In this document: in pieces, positions 18,113 through 25,526 of the stretch
Numbering within the stretch: the first letter of the stretch is position 1
Layout: each line of letters starts with the position of its first letter
Source of the DNA: Candidatus Falkowiibacteriota bacterium
Lineage (GTDB): Bacteria; Patescibacteriota; Patescibacteriia; Patescibacteriales; UBA12465
DNA: 33,871 nt
Assembly: GCA_903847415.1 (NCBI GenBank)
Contig: CAINDR010000015.1
Coordinates: 1-33,871, forward strand
Direction: 5' to 3'
Notes under the pieces: generated by a model
Databases searched by the model: none
What the model was told of the DNA's origin: nothing
Seen by the model: only the letters and a program-made list of their open reading frames with translations
Position numbers and translations under genes: made by a program

Positions 18113-19300
18113 ATGAAAGAAAAGAAAGGAATCGTGTTGGTTGCCTCAATCAACGCTTTCCATGGCAATGTGTTGCCAGCGAGTTTTGAAAAAATCCACG
18201 CCGAAGAGTTGGGTTTGGGAATTTTGGAAGAATCCGGTTTGAAGATGGCAATTAATTGTCATCAAATTGATTTTTCGATGTATCCCTGGCTAGGAAAATA
18301 TCAGAAGTCTAATAGTCTTCAATTTTCTGGAGGTTTGTTTTCTCATGTTCTGCCAACTTTAACTTCAAAAGAGCATTTGGTGTGGCAGGAGGAAAATGGA
18401 ATTATAAATCCCATAGTTACTTTTTATCCCGAGTTTTGCATGCCAAAAAAGCCAACTCGCAATTTTTGGCTATTAGACGGCCAAACTCATTATTACTCGT
18501 CGTGCGGTTCAAGTGAAGAAGTGTTTTGGAACGCCGAAGAAGTCGGTATTTTACCTGCCTCGATTAAAGTAAATGGGCAAATTGGTTTTGTGATGAAAGA
18601 GAAATCTTTCAAACCAATCTTAGATTTAATATTTTTAAGTCAAAGATTTCCTGACGCAAAAAACGCAGAGGGAATAAGTAATCTTGATCTTTTAGTTCAA
18701 GCAATTGCTAATTTAGAGGAGGTAGTTCTAGTTCCATTTGATCTCGAGGCTCCTTACGTTGGCTCAATGTTGGGCAAAAACTTTTGGGAAAGATTTATTG
18801 GAAAAATTAAAGAAAACCATCTTGAAGATCGTTTTTTAGATTTTGAAGAATTTCATCAAGAGTTGATTGAAAATGCTATTTCTCTTAGTGATGCTCCTCA
18901 TCGGAATTTGGGTAAGTGGACCTCTGTTGAGGCGACTTATGATTATTTTGCCGAACTTAAAGTGTATGCTAAAAAAATGTTGAGCGAAAAAGAGCACTTG
19001 TTGTTAGCTTTTGCTGCTTCTGCTGATCCCGCAGCAGCGATTTTTCAAAAATCGCTTTATGCAAGAAAACCAATTAATTTACCAGTGGTAGATTTACTTG
19101 GTAATCCAGGTACGGTAAAAATTACCGGAAACACTGAAATTATCAAAGCTGGGTATATAGCGAGAAATCTTTTTTTGTCCAAAATAACACGAGAAGCTGG
19201 ATCAGAAGACGCTAAGCTTTGGCGTGAGTTAAGCAAAAAACAAGTAACCGGAATTTTTTGGCAACAATTAATTTCCGTTACCAAGCAATTAGACATCTAA
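18113..19300 (+). CDS. Uncharacterised protein, possibly GH57/polysaccharide-deacetylase-like barrel
   Basis: The protein has 395 residues with no signal peptide or membrane helix, so it is probably cytoplasmic. The opening 'LVASINAFHGNVLPASFEKI', a 'NCHQIDF' segment, 'PIVTFYPEFCMP' and a later acidic strand 'VLVPFDLEAPYVG' recall the strand-end His/Asp/Glu residues of GH38/GH57 and related (beta/alpha)7 barrels, and the late 'LLLAFAASADPAA' matches the position of the helix bundle in GH57. This is fold-level resemblance only. The gene stands alone between a full-consensus promoter and a strong terminator, which suggests a well-expressed single-gene unit. If the resemblance holds, it would act on an alpha-glucan or another internal glycan. 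No catalytic assignment is made. Confidence 0.6.
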   Translation: MKEKKGIVLVASINAFHGNVLPASFEKIHAEELGLGILEESGLKMAINCHQIDFSMYPWLGKYQKSNSLQFSGGLFSHVLPTLTSKEHLVWQEENGIINPIVTFYPEFCMPKKPTRNFWLLDGQTHYYSSCGSSEEVFWNAEEVGILPASIKVNGQIGFVMKEKSFKPILDLIFLSQRFPDAKNAEGISNLDLLVQAIANLEEVVLVPFDLEAPYVGSMLGKNFWERFIGKIKENHLEDRFLDFEEFHQELIENAISLSDAPHRNLGKWTSVEATYDYFAELKVYAKKMLSEKEHLLLAFAASADPAAAIFQKSLYARKPINLPVVDLLGNPGTVKITGNTEIIKAGYIARNLFLSKITREAGSEDAKLWRELSKKQVTGIFWQQLISVTKQLDI

Positions 19301-19304
19301 GTTT

Positions 19305-19338
19305 AGACCGTTAACCATTAAGGTTAGCGGTTTTTTTA
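19305..19338 (+). terminator. Intrinsic terminator
   Basis: A stem ACCGTTAACC / GGTTAGCGGT (one G.U pair) with an ATTAA loop is followed by seven or more T. It ends the single-gene transcript upstream. Confidence 0.85.
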
Positions 19339-19355
19339 TTTCTCAAACTCTTTTA

Positions 19356-19364
19356 TGCTATAAT
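19356..19364 (+). promoter_or_regulatory. Extended -10 promoter giving a near-leaderless transcript
   Basis: TGC-TATAAT is an extended -10 element; the -35 position (TTATTT) is weak. A start about 7 bases downstream (near 19371) would leave only 2 bases before the ATG at 19373. Confidence 0.5.
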
Positions 19365-19372
19365 TAAAAGAT

Positions 19373-21493
19373 ATGAATTTAAAAAATTTTAGACAATTGA
19401 ATTGGCTGAAAATATGTGCTGCGCTTTTTGATTTTTCAATTTTAGCGATTGTTTTTGGGACTCCTTTGTATTTGTCACTTTTGTTTAAAACAAACAATCT
19501 TTTTGATTTAAGCAAATTATTTTGGTTTAGTATATTTTTATCTCTGGCAGCTATTTTCTTTTTATTGAAAGTTTTAATTTTAGCGAAGAGGCGAGAAAAA
19601 ATCTTTTTTCCTGGTTTTTTTAGTCAATTAAAAACTTACTTACCTTCATTAATTTTGCTCTTCTTTTTGGCTTTATCTTTGCTCTGGAGTCAAAATTATC
19701 TTCAGTCATTTTTTGGTTCTTACCAAAGAAGCGACGGAATAATTAATTGTTTTCTTTATTTTGTTTTCGCAGTTTTAGTTAGTTTTTATTTAGTTAGTGC
19801 TGGTAATGAAAAAGTTATTCAAAAATTAAAAGTAATTCTTCTTGCTGGTACTTTTTCGGCCTCAGTAGTTTCTCTTTATGCGGTGTGCCAATATTTTGGC
19901 TGGGACTTTTTATCTTGGCAAGAACCAGCAATTCAAACCCATCGTTCGTCATCAACCTTGTTTCAGCCTAATTTTTTAGCTTCATTTTTATTATTAACTA
20001 TTCCTTTGGCTTTTTTGTTAGCTTTTTTAAGTAAAAGAACATTAACTCGTTATTTTTTTGGCAGTCTTGGTCTTTTGCAGATTTTTGCCCTGCTAACCAC
20101 TGGGAGTAGGGGAGCTTGGCTTTCTTGGTCTTTGTCTTTGTTTCTTTTTTTGATTATCTTTTTAGTTCAGAAAAAAACTTATTTAAAAAAAATAAAATTT
20201 TTTGGTTTTAGTCTTTTATTTTTATTTTTAGTGGGTGTTGGTTTTTCAACAAACGAAAGATTTAAAGAGGTTTTTAATTTTTCACAAGGAAGTAGTGCTT
20301 ATCGAGTCGAGATTTATCAGGCGGCAATTTCTCAGATTAAAAATAGAATTTGGCTTGGTTATGGTGCGGAAAGTCAACAAGAGCGATTGGTAAGAGCATA
20401 TCGAAGTGACTTTGCTGTGTTTGATTCAGCAAATTTATTACCAGATCGAGTTCACAATCTTTTTCTTGATCTTACGCTTTGTTTTGGTTTAGTTGGTTTG
20501 TCTATTTGGTTGCTTTGGTATTTTTCGATTTTTCACTCTCTGTGGTTAATTTTTAAAAAAAATAATAATCAAGCTCTTGCGCTTGCTTTTGGTTTTGCGA
20601 TTTTTTCTTATCTTTTTTCTTTGCTTTTTAGTTTTTCAGTGGCAACAACGGCGGTTTATTTGTTTTTGTTGTTGGGAATAGTTTCAGCCTTTACTAAGGA
20701 GCCAAAAGAGCTAATCTTGTCTTTTAATTTTCAAAAATATTTTAGTATTTTAGTCTTTTTAATTATTAGTATTTTCTTTCTGGTTTATTCTTTTCGGGTA
20801 ATGGTTGCTGATGGTTATTTTTATTATTTTAATCAATCTTGGGAGCGCCAAGAATACTTAAGCGCATTTAAGCATCGAGAAAATATTTTAGCGCTTGGGG
20901 TCTTTGAAGTCGATTATCGGAAAATGATGTTAGTGAAAATGCTAGATCTTCGGATTAATCATTATGATAATCAAATCAAAGAAAAGATTGTGGCAATTTC
21001 TCGTGAAGATGAAAATCTTTTTAATCCAAATTCCGTGTTTGATCTCCAAAGTTTAATGGAGTTAAAATTTTTTTCTGGTGATTTTGCGCAAGCCAAGATT
21101 TTTAGTCGCCTTTTACTAGAGGCAACTCCTTTATGGCCAAGAGCTTTTTATTCTTCAGGGGTAATTTTTTCTCAAATGGGAGAAGCTTCTGAAGCTCGAG
21201 CTTTGTTTGGCCAAGCAAATTCTTTATTTCCTGATCAACAAGATCGACGTCTGAGCCAAAAGCACGAACAAGCTATTTCTTTGGTAAAAAGTGACCTTTT
21301 CTTTGAAATTGCTTGGACTTATGAGATGGAAAAAGAGTGGCGTAAAGCTTCTAATTATTATGGCCTTGCTTATCTTGGTAATAATAACAACCTTGTCGCC
21401 TTAGAGAGAATTGCTATTTGTTTTGATCAATTAGGAGAAAATGATCGGGCAAAATCAATTAGGGCGATGATTAAAAATGTTTCAAATCAATAA
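19373..21493 (+). CDS. O-antigen ligase/polymerase-like (Wzy_C) membrane protein with C-terminal TPRs
   Basis: The protein has 706 residues. About a dozen membrane helices fill residues 1-490. The 'TGSRGAWLSWSLSLFLFL' motif and the large outside loop ending 'DRVHNLFLDLTLCFGLVGL' are typical of the Wzy_C/WaaL family, which joins or polymerises lipid-linked glycans at the outer face of the membrane. Residues about 550-706 are helical pairs of TPR type ('ALFGQANSLFPDQQD', 'WRKASNYYGLAYLGNNNNLV'). In Parcubacteria-type cells, such a protein may build a surface polysaccharide or glycosylate pilins or other surface proteins; the second option fits its overlap with the prepilin peptidase gene and the large secreted proteins upstream. 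The substrate is unknown. Confidence 0.85.
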   Translation: MNLKNFRQLNWLKICAALFDFSILAIVFGTPLYLSLLFKTNNLFDLSKLFWFSIFLSLAAIFFLLKVLILAKRREKIFFPGFFSQLKTYLPSLILLFFLALSLLWSQNYLQSFFGSYQRSDGIINCFLYFVFAVLVSFYLVSAGNEKVIQKLKVILLAGTFSASVVSLYAVCQYFGWDFLSWQEPAIQTHRSSSTLFQPNFLASFLLLTIPLAFLLAFLSKRTLTRYFFGSLGLLQIFALLTTGSRGAWLSWSLSLFLFLIIFLVQKKTYLKKIKFFGFSLLFLFLVGVGFSTNERFKEVFNFSQGSSAYRVEIYQAAISQIKNRIWLGYGAESQQERLVRAYRSDFAVFDSANLLPDRVHNLFLDLTLCFGLVGLSIWLLWYFSIFHSLWLIFKKNNNQALALAFGFAIFSYLFSLLFSFSVATTAVYLFLLLGIVSAFTKEPKELILSFNFQKYFSILVFLIISIFFLVYSFRVMVADGYFYYFNQSWERQEYLSAFKHRENILALGVFEVDYRKMMLVKMLDLRINHYDNQIKEKIVAISREDENLFNPNSVFDLQSLMELKFFSGDFAQAKIFSRLLLEATPLWPRAFYSSGVIFSQMGEASEARALFGQANSLFPDQQDRRLSQKHEQAISLVKSDLFFEIAWTYEMEKEWRKASNYYGLAYLGNNNNLVALERIAICFDQLGENDRAKSIRAMIKNVSNQ

Positions 21494-21497
21494 AATT

Positions 21498-22292
21498 ATG
21501 TATTATCTTCTTGGTTTTTATTTTTTTCTTTTGGGAGCAATTTTTGCTAGTTTTTTTAGTTGTTTAGCCTGGCGTTTGTCTCGCGAGGAAAGTGCTTGGC
21601 CATCTTCTCGTTGTGATCATTGTCAACGTCTTTTAAAGTGGTTTGAAAATGTTCCAGTTCTGGGTTATCTATTATTGGGTGGTCGTTGCTCTTCCTGTCA
21701 TCAAAAAATTAACTGGCAGTATTTTGTGGCGGAGATTTTTGGTGGATTCTTATTTTTATTAGCCTTTATTTTGTTTTTTAAAAATTCCTCCTTCTTTTTA
21801 ACAGATTGGTTGCTTGCTGATAATCTTTTTAAATTTTTAGTTCAACTTTTTACCTTATTAATTTTGTTTTTTGTAATGATCTATGATGGTCGTTATTATC
21901 TAGTTTCCTTACCGATGGTGTTTAGCGCCTCAGTAGTTTTATATTTTATTAATTTATTTTTTGGTATCCAGTGGTTTGTGCCTCTTATTGCGGCAATAAT
22001 TGGTGGTGGTTTTTTCTGGTTGCAATATTTATTAACCAGAGGCAAGGGAATCGGTGAAGGTGATATTTATTTGGGAATTCTTTTTGGTTTTATTTTTCCA
22101 AATTATTTGAATTTATTGACCGCAATAATTATTTCTTATTTTATTGGAGCGATTGTTGGTTTAACTTTAATTGTTTTGAGAAAGAAAAAGTTGAGTAGTG
22201 CCTTGCCATTAGGTTTTTTTCTGGCTCTTGGAGGAATGATTACTATCTTATTTGGCAACCAATTGATTAATTGGTATTTTGGCTGGTTGTAG
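21498..22292 (+). CDS. pilD: Prepilin peptidase (type IV leader peptidase), PilD/TadV-like aspartyl protease
   Basis: The protein has 264 residues from the ATG at 21498; the track start at 21477 lies inside the preceding gene and adds seven polar residues not expected before the first membrane helix. The enzyme cleaves (and in PilD also N-methylates) prepilin leaders at the cytoplasmic face. The N-terminal zinc module has both cysteine pairs ('RCDHCQ' and 'RCSSCHQ'). The two catalytic aspartates are present in 'YDGRYYLVS' and in the GxGD motif 'GIGEGDIYLG'. Eight or so membrane segments are visible. The first aspartate's loop lacks the usual 'IPD/IPN' ending. Its presence predicts type IV pilins or pseudopilins elsewhere in the genome. 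Its stop codon overlaps the ftsA promoter -35. Confidence 0.93.
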   Translation: MYYLLGFYFFLLGAIFASFFSCLAWRLSREESAWPSSRCDHCQRLLKWFENVPVLGYLLLGGRCSSCHQKINWQYFVAEIFGGFLFLLAFILFFKNSSFFLTDWLLADNLFKFLVQLFTLLILFFVMIYDGRYYLVSLPMVFSASVVLYFINLFFGIQWFVPLIAAIIGGGFFWLQYLLTRGKGIGEGDIYLGILFGFIFPNYLNLLTAIIISYFIGAIVGLTLIVLRKKKLSSALPLGFFLALGGMITILFGNQLINWYFGWL

Positions 22293-22315
22293 AGTTTCAA
22301 TAAATTTACTATAAT
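22287..22315 (+). promoter_or_regulatory. Predicted sigma-70 promoter of ftsA-ftsZ
   Basis: TTGTAG and TATAAT are separated by 17 bases; the -35 contains the stop codon of the prepilin peptidase gene. The predicted start near 22322 leaves a leader of about 50 bases. Confidence 0.6.
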
Positions 22316-22335
22316 GTAAATATTAAATAGTTTTT

Positions 22336-22356
22336 TAAGACTTCTCTCAAGTCTTA
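22336..22356 (+). promoter_or_regulatory. Perfect hairpin in the ftsA leader
   Basis: TAAGACTT - CTCTC - AAGTCTTA forms an 8-bp perfect stem in the predicted 5' leader, 16 bases before the ftsA ATG. No T run follows it, so it is not a simple terminator. It could modulate mRNA stability or ftsA translation, or be a protein-binding dyad. Confidence 0.4.
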
Positions 22357-22372
22357 GCTTCTAATCTTGTTT

Positions 22373-23632
22373 ATGAAAGATAATATTATTGCTGGCCTAG
22401 ACATTGGCTCAACAGAAATTAGACTAGTTATTGGTCAAAAAATCAACGGTCTATCTGGTGAAGAACTTCAAGTGATTGGTGCCGTTGCGGTTCCAACCTC
22501 GGGAGTTAGTCGGGGGGTTGTAAATAGTATTGAAGAAACCACTTCTTCAATTTCGGCTTGCTTAGAAAAGGCGGAGCGCTTAGTTGGCACCCCAATTACC
22601 TCAGTTTCAATCTCCATTAATGATCCTTTTATTCGTTGTGAACGAAGCAAAGGCGTTGTTGCGGTTAGCAAAAGTGATGGTGAGATTAGCGAGCATGATG
22701 TTGAGAGAGCAATTGAGGCCGCCCAGGCGATGTCAGTCCCGGTTAATTATGAAACTATTCATGTAATGCCAATCAAGTTCGCTGTTGACGGACAAGAAGA
22801 TATTAAAGATCCAATTGGAATGAGTGGTATTCGTCTTGAAGTAGAGATTTTAATTATTCAAGGATTGGGCAGTCAATTAAAGAATTTAACTAAAGCCATC
22901 CATCGTACCGGATTAGAAATAGAAAATTTAGTACTTTCCCCATTGGCAGCTGCAGAGGCAGTGTTGAGCACTAAACAAAAAGAATTGGGAGTAATTTTGG
23001 TAAATCTTGGATCTTCCACCACTTCTTTAGCTGTTTACGAAGAAAGGAACTTGATTCATACTGCAATTTTACCATTTGGAGCGGAACATATTACTGCTGA
23101 TGTAGCACTTGGTCTTCGTTGTCCAATTAATTTGGCTGAGAGAATCAAGAGAGAGTATGGCAGCACTTTGAGAGAGGGGATTGATCAAGAGGGAGAGATT
23201 GATATCCGTGATTTAGTGCGCGAAGAAGAGGTTAATGATGATATTGAAACTGTTTCACGAAAATATATTGCCCAAATAATTGACGCTCGAGTTGAAGAAA
23301 TTTTTGAAAAGATAGATCATGAATTAAAGAAAATTGATCGTTCTGGAATGTTGCCAGCGGGAGTTGTTTTTGTTGGTGGTGGTGCTTATCTAGAAAATCT
23401 AGTCGAAACTGCTAAGAGAAAATTACGTTTGCCAGCTTGCGTTGGGACAGCCAGAAACATTAAAACAGTTATTGATCGGGTTACTCGTCCAGAATTTTTA
23501 ACTGCCCTTGGTTTATTGGTATGGGCAAATCGCTTGGAATCCGGACCAATCAGTAATGGTAATATCAAAAAAAATATTGGTAATCTTTTTGGGAAAGCTA
23601 AGGGATTATTACAAAAAATAATACCAAAATAA
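22373..23632 (+). CDS. ftsA: Cell division protein FtsA
   Basis: The protein has 419 residues from the ATG at 22373; the track's TTG start two codons earlier is less likely. This actin-family ATPase tethers FtsZ filaments to the membrane. The phosphate-1 loop 'AGLDIGSTEIRLVIG' is at the N-terminus, phosphate-2 is 'LVNLGSSTTSLAVY', and the adenosine loop is 'VFVGGGAYLENL'. The FtsA-specific 1C (SHS2) domain follows the first strand set ('VSRGVVNSIEE', 'VPVNYETIHVMPIKFAVDG'). The last residues ('NIGNLFGKAKGLLQKIIPK') form a basic amphipathic helix, the membrane-targeting sequence. It is followed 20 bases later by ftsZ. Confidence 0.97.
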   Translation: MKDNIIAGLDIGSTEIRLVIGQKINGLSGEELQVIGAVAVPTSGVSRGVVNSIEETTSSISACLEKAERLVGTPITSVSISINDPFIRCERSKGVVAVSKSDGEISEHDVERAIEAAQAMSVPVNYETIHVMPIKFAVDGQEDIKDPIGMSGIRLEVEILIIQGLGSQLKNLTKAIHRTGLEIENLVLSPLAAAEAVLSTKQKELGVILVNLGSSTTSLAVYEERNLIHTAILPFGAEHITADVALGLRCPINLAERIKREYGSTLREGIDQEGEIDIRDLVREEEVNDDIETVSRKYIAQIIDARVEEIFEKIDHELKKIDRSGMLPAGVVFVGGGAYLENLVETAKRKLRLPACVGTARNIKTVIDRVTRPEFLTALGLLVWANRLESGPISNGNIKKNIGNLFGKAKGLLQKIIPK

Positions 23633-23652
23633 AAAATAATTTACATACAAAT

Positions 23653-24951
23653 ATGGCTGAAGTAAAACCAGAAGTAGAAACCTTTGCGAAGATTAAAGTT
23701 GTTGGTGTCGGTGGCGGTGGCGGTAGTGCAATTAATCGAATGATCGAAAGCGGCATTAAAGGCGTGGAGTTTGTGGCAATTAATACTGATATTCAAGCCC
23801 TTCACTACAATAAAGCTAGCGAGAAGATTCATATTGGAAAAACAGTTACTCGTGGTTTGGGTGCGGGTATGAATCCAGAACTTGGCAAAGGAGCAGCCGA
23901 GGAATCACAAAATGAAATTCGTGAAGTTTTAAAAGGTTGCAACATGGTTTTTGTTACTTGTGGTTTGGGTGGTGGAACTGGTTCAGGAGCTTCTCCGATT
24001 GTTGCCGAAATTGCTAGAGAATTAGGGGCCTTGACTGTGGCTGTCGTTACTAAGCCATTTATGTTTGAAGGTGGTCAACGAAAAAATATTGCCGATCGTG
24101 CTTTTGCAGAGTTGGCGGATAAAGTTGACACAATTATCACAGTTTCTAACGATAAATTATTGCAAGTAATTGATAAAAAAACCACCCTTTTAGAGGCTTT
24201 TAATATTACTGATGATGTTTTGCGTCAAGGAGTACAGGGAATTGCGGAAATAATCACTGTTCCAGGGGTAATTAACGCTGATTTCGCCGACGTGAAGGCA
24301 GTAATGCAAAATGCTGGATCGGCTTTGATGGGAATTGGTCAGGCGAGCGGAGAAAATCGAGCGGTTGAGGCAGCTCGAGCGGCTATCAATTCAAACTTAT
24401 TGGATATGTCCATTGATGGCGCTCGAGGAATTGTGTTTACTATTACTGGTGGTGTTGATTTGAGTATGACGGAAGTTAGTGATGCTGCAAAAGTTATTAC
24501 TTCTGCCGCTGATGAAGATGCAAAAATTATTTTTGGTGCTGTTATCGATGAAGACTTAAAAGATTCAATTAAAATTACGGTGGTGGCAACTGGCTTTGAT
24601 AATAAAAATAATAGTAAACCAACAGAGGGTCGAAAAAGTTATTCGCCAAATCATTTTATCGAAAACGAAGGAGAAAAAGATTCTTCCCAGCTTTGGGGGG
24701 ATAGTAATAAAAATAATTTACCACCAATTAAAGCAACTCAACTCAAACCGTTAGTTGTTCCCAGTAAATTAAACGACAAAAAAGATCCAGCCGATGATTT
24801 TGAAGATCTAAGCACGCCAACTTTTGTTCGGAAAAATCTTTTTGGTGGCAAATCTCAGAGTCAAGCGAAAAAAGAAGAAGAATCTATCGACGAAGATGAC
24901 GCAGATGATGATCTTAGTATCCCAGCATTTATTCGGAAAAAAATGATGTAG
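23653..24951 (+). CDS. ftsZ: Cell division protein FtsZ
   Basis: The protein has 432 residues. This tubulin-family GTPase forms the division ring. 'VGVGGGGGSAINRM' opens the GTP-binding domain, the tubulin signature 'GGGTGSG' lies at about 106-112, and the T7 catalytic loop is 'NADFADVKAVM'. After the globular core comes an acidic linker of about 100 residues. The C-terminal peptide 'DLSIPAFIRKK' is the conserved FtsA-binding tail. A second, similar peptide 'DLSTPTFVRKN' starts at about residue 385, 35 residues earlier. The two are also alike at the DNA level, suggesting a local duplication. Its transcript ends in a perfect intrinsic terminator. Confidence 0.98.
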   Translation: MAEVKPEVETFAKIKVVGVGGGGGSAINRMIESGIKGVEFVAINTDIQALHYNKASEKIHIGKTVTRGLGAGMNPELGKGAAEESQNEIREVLKGCNMVFVTCGLGGGTGSGASPIVAEIARELGALTVAVVTKPFMFEGGQRKNIADRAFAELADKVDTIITVSNDKLLQVIDKKTTLLEAFNITDDVLRQGVQGIAEIITVPGVINADFADVKAVMQNAGSALMGIGQASGENRAVEAARAAINSNLLDMSIDGARGIVFTITGGVDLSMTEVSDAAKVITSAADEDAKIIFGAVIDEDLKDSIKITVVATGFDNKNNSKPTEGRKSYSPNHFIENEGEKDSSQLWGDSNKNNLPPIKATQLKPLVVPSKLNDKKDPADDFEDLSTPTFVRKNLFGGKSQSQAKKEEESIDEDDADDDLSIPAFIRKKMM

Positions 24952-24988
24952 AGTTAAAAATCAATATTTTAGGGCAGTTTACGCATCT

Positions 24989-25024
24989 AAAAAGCTATAA
25001 TCTCACGATTATAGCTTTTTTTGT
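24989..25024 (+). terminator. Perfect 14-bp intrinsic terminator after ftsZ
   Basis: AAAAAGCTATAATC / GATTATAGCTTTTT with a TCAC loop, followed by more T. It probably marks the last host feature before the phage-like region. Confidence 0.9.
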
Positions 25025-25090
25025 TTGATTAAACTTGCTAGTTGGTCAAAATCTGGGCATATCCGTGGTTTGTGGATAAAGCCTAGTAAC

Positions 25091-25146
25091 AACCCGCAAA
25101 TAAATCGATGAAAAGGGCAAATCGGTTCATTTGTGGGTTTTTTGTT
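25091..25146 (+). terminator. Second terminator-like hairpin at the host/phage junction
   Basis: AACCCGCAAAT pairs with ATTTGTGGGTT (one G.U pair) across 27 bases that can form an inner CGAT/ATCG stem, followed by TTTTTTG. It is either a back-up terminator for ftsZ or the end signal of a phage transcript. Confidence 0.55.
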
Positions 25147-25199
25147 TATTTTAAAAATTAAATATTAATTCATTCTGGCTTTAGTCCGGAATGACTAGA

Positions 25200-25211
25200 A
25201 AGGGGGTGATT
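25200..25211 (+). promoter_or_regulatory. Near-perfect extended Shine-Dalgarno sequence
   Basis: AAAGGGGGTGAT matches the complement of the conserved 16S 3' end (AAAGGAGGTGAT) at all but one position, and that position can form a G.U pair. It sits three bases before the ATG at 25214. No other gene in the window has a comparable site. Confidence 0.75.
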
Positions 25212-25213
25212 TT

Positions 25214-25357
25214 ATGGATCAGGTGCCCCAAGAGGTGGCCGAAACGGTGGAATACTCAGAAGATTACCCGTTAGGCGGTTCTCTTGAACCTTATGATATT
25301 TGGCGTGATATGCAGTTGCTGGAAAACGGCAGGTACAAATTAGCCCAAATAAATTAA
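25214..25357 (+). CDS. Small acidic 47-residue protein (phage leader ORF)
   Basis: ATG at 25214 to TAA at 25357, 47 codons, below the length cutoff of the supplied track. The product begins MDQVPQEVAETVEYSEDYPL and is acidic with no membrane segment. The start is set by the near-perfect Shine-Dalgarno directly upstream, which is the main evidence that it is translated. Codon choices (CCC, GCC, ACG, CTG) look less AT-biased than in the host genes. A hairpin follows the stop immediately. The function is unknown; small early phage proteins that act on host machinery are one possibility, but nothing in the sequence shows that. Confidence 0.55.
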   Translation: MDQVPQEVAETVEYSEDYPLGGSLEPYDIWRDMQLLENGRYKLAQIN

Positions 25358-25385
25358 GACACCCACCCTTTGTGGGGTGGATGTC
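25358..25385 (+). promoter_or_regulatory. Hairpin directly after the small ORF
   Basis: GACACCCACCC and GGGTGGATGTC pair with one C.A mismatch around a TTTGTG loop. It lacks a T run, so it could be an mRNA 3' stabiliser, an attenuator element or a protein site rather than a standard terminator. Confidence 0.45.
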
Positions 25386-25492
25386 CTAGATGTTACGAAA
25401 ATCTTTAGAAGAAAAGCACTTCTTTTAAAGACACTACAAACCTATCAGCAACGTTTTTATTAGTCAAGCTGGTATTTTATTAATTAATTATT

Positions 25493-25515
25493 GCCAATTC
25501 CTGCGTGGAATTGGC
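25493..25515 (+). promoter_or_regulatory. Perfect inverted repeat upstream of the ATPase gene
   Basis: GCCAATTCC-TGCGT-GGAATTGGC is a 9-bp perfect dyad ending 11 bases before the ATG at 25527. It could be an operator for a phage regulator or an RNA hairpin controlling translation. From 25386 to here I see nothing else convincing except AT-rich sequence. Confidence 0.45.
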
Positions 25516-25526
25516 TCAGAAAAATT

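Larger units (their letters stand above)
25025..25213 (+). other. Gene-free junction between ftsZ and the phage-like region
   Basis: No ORF was recognised here. It holds a second terminator-like hairpin (25091-25146) and the stem-loop CATTCTGG-CTTTAGT-CCGGAATG (25171-25193, one G.U pair) just upstream of the strong ribosome binding site. Any left attachment site should lie in this stretch, but no duplicated core can be recognised because the other end is outside the window. Confidence 0.4.

Noticed and set aside
24952-25213. tRNA gene or tRNA-derived attachment site
   Set aside because: A GGTTCAT stretch near 25124 resembles a T-loop, but no acceptor, D or anticodon arms could be built around it.
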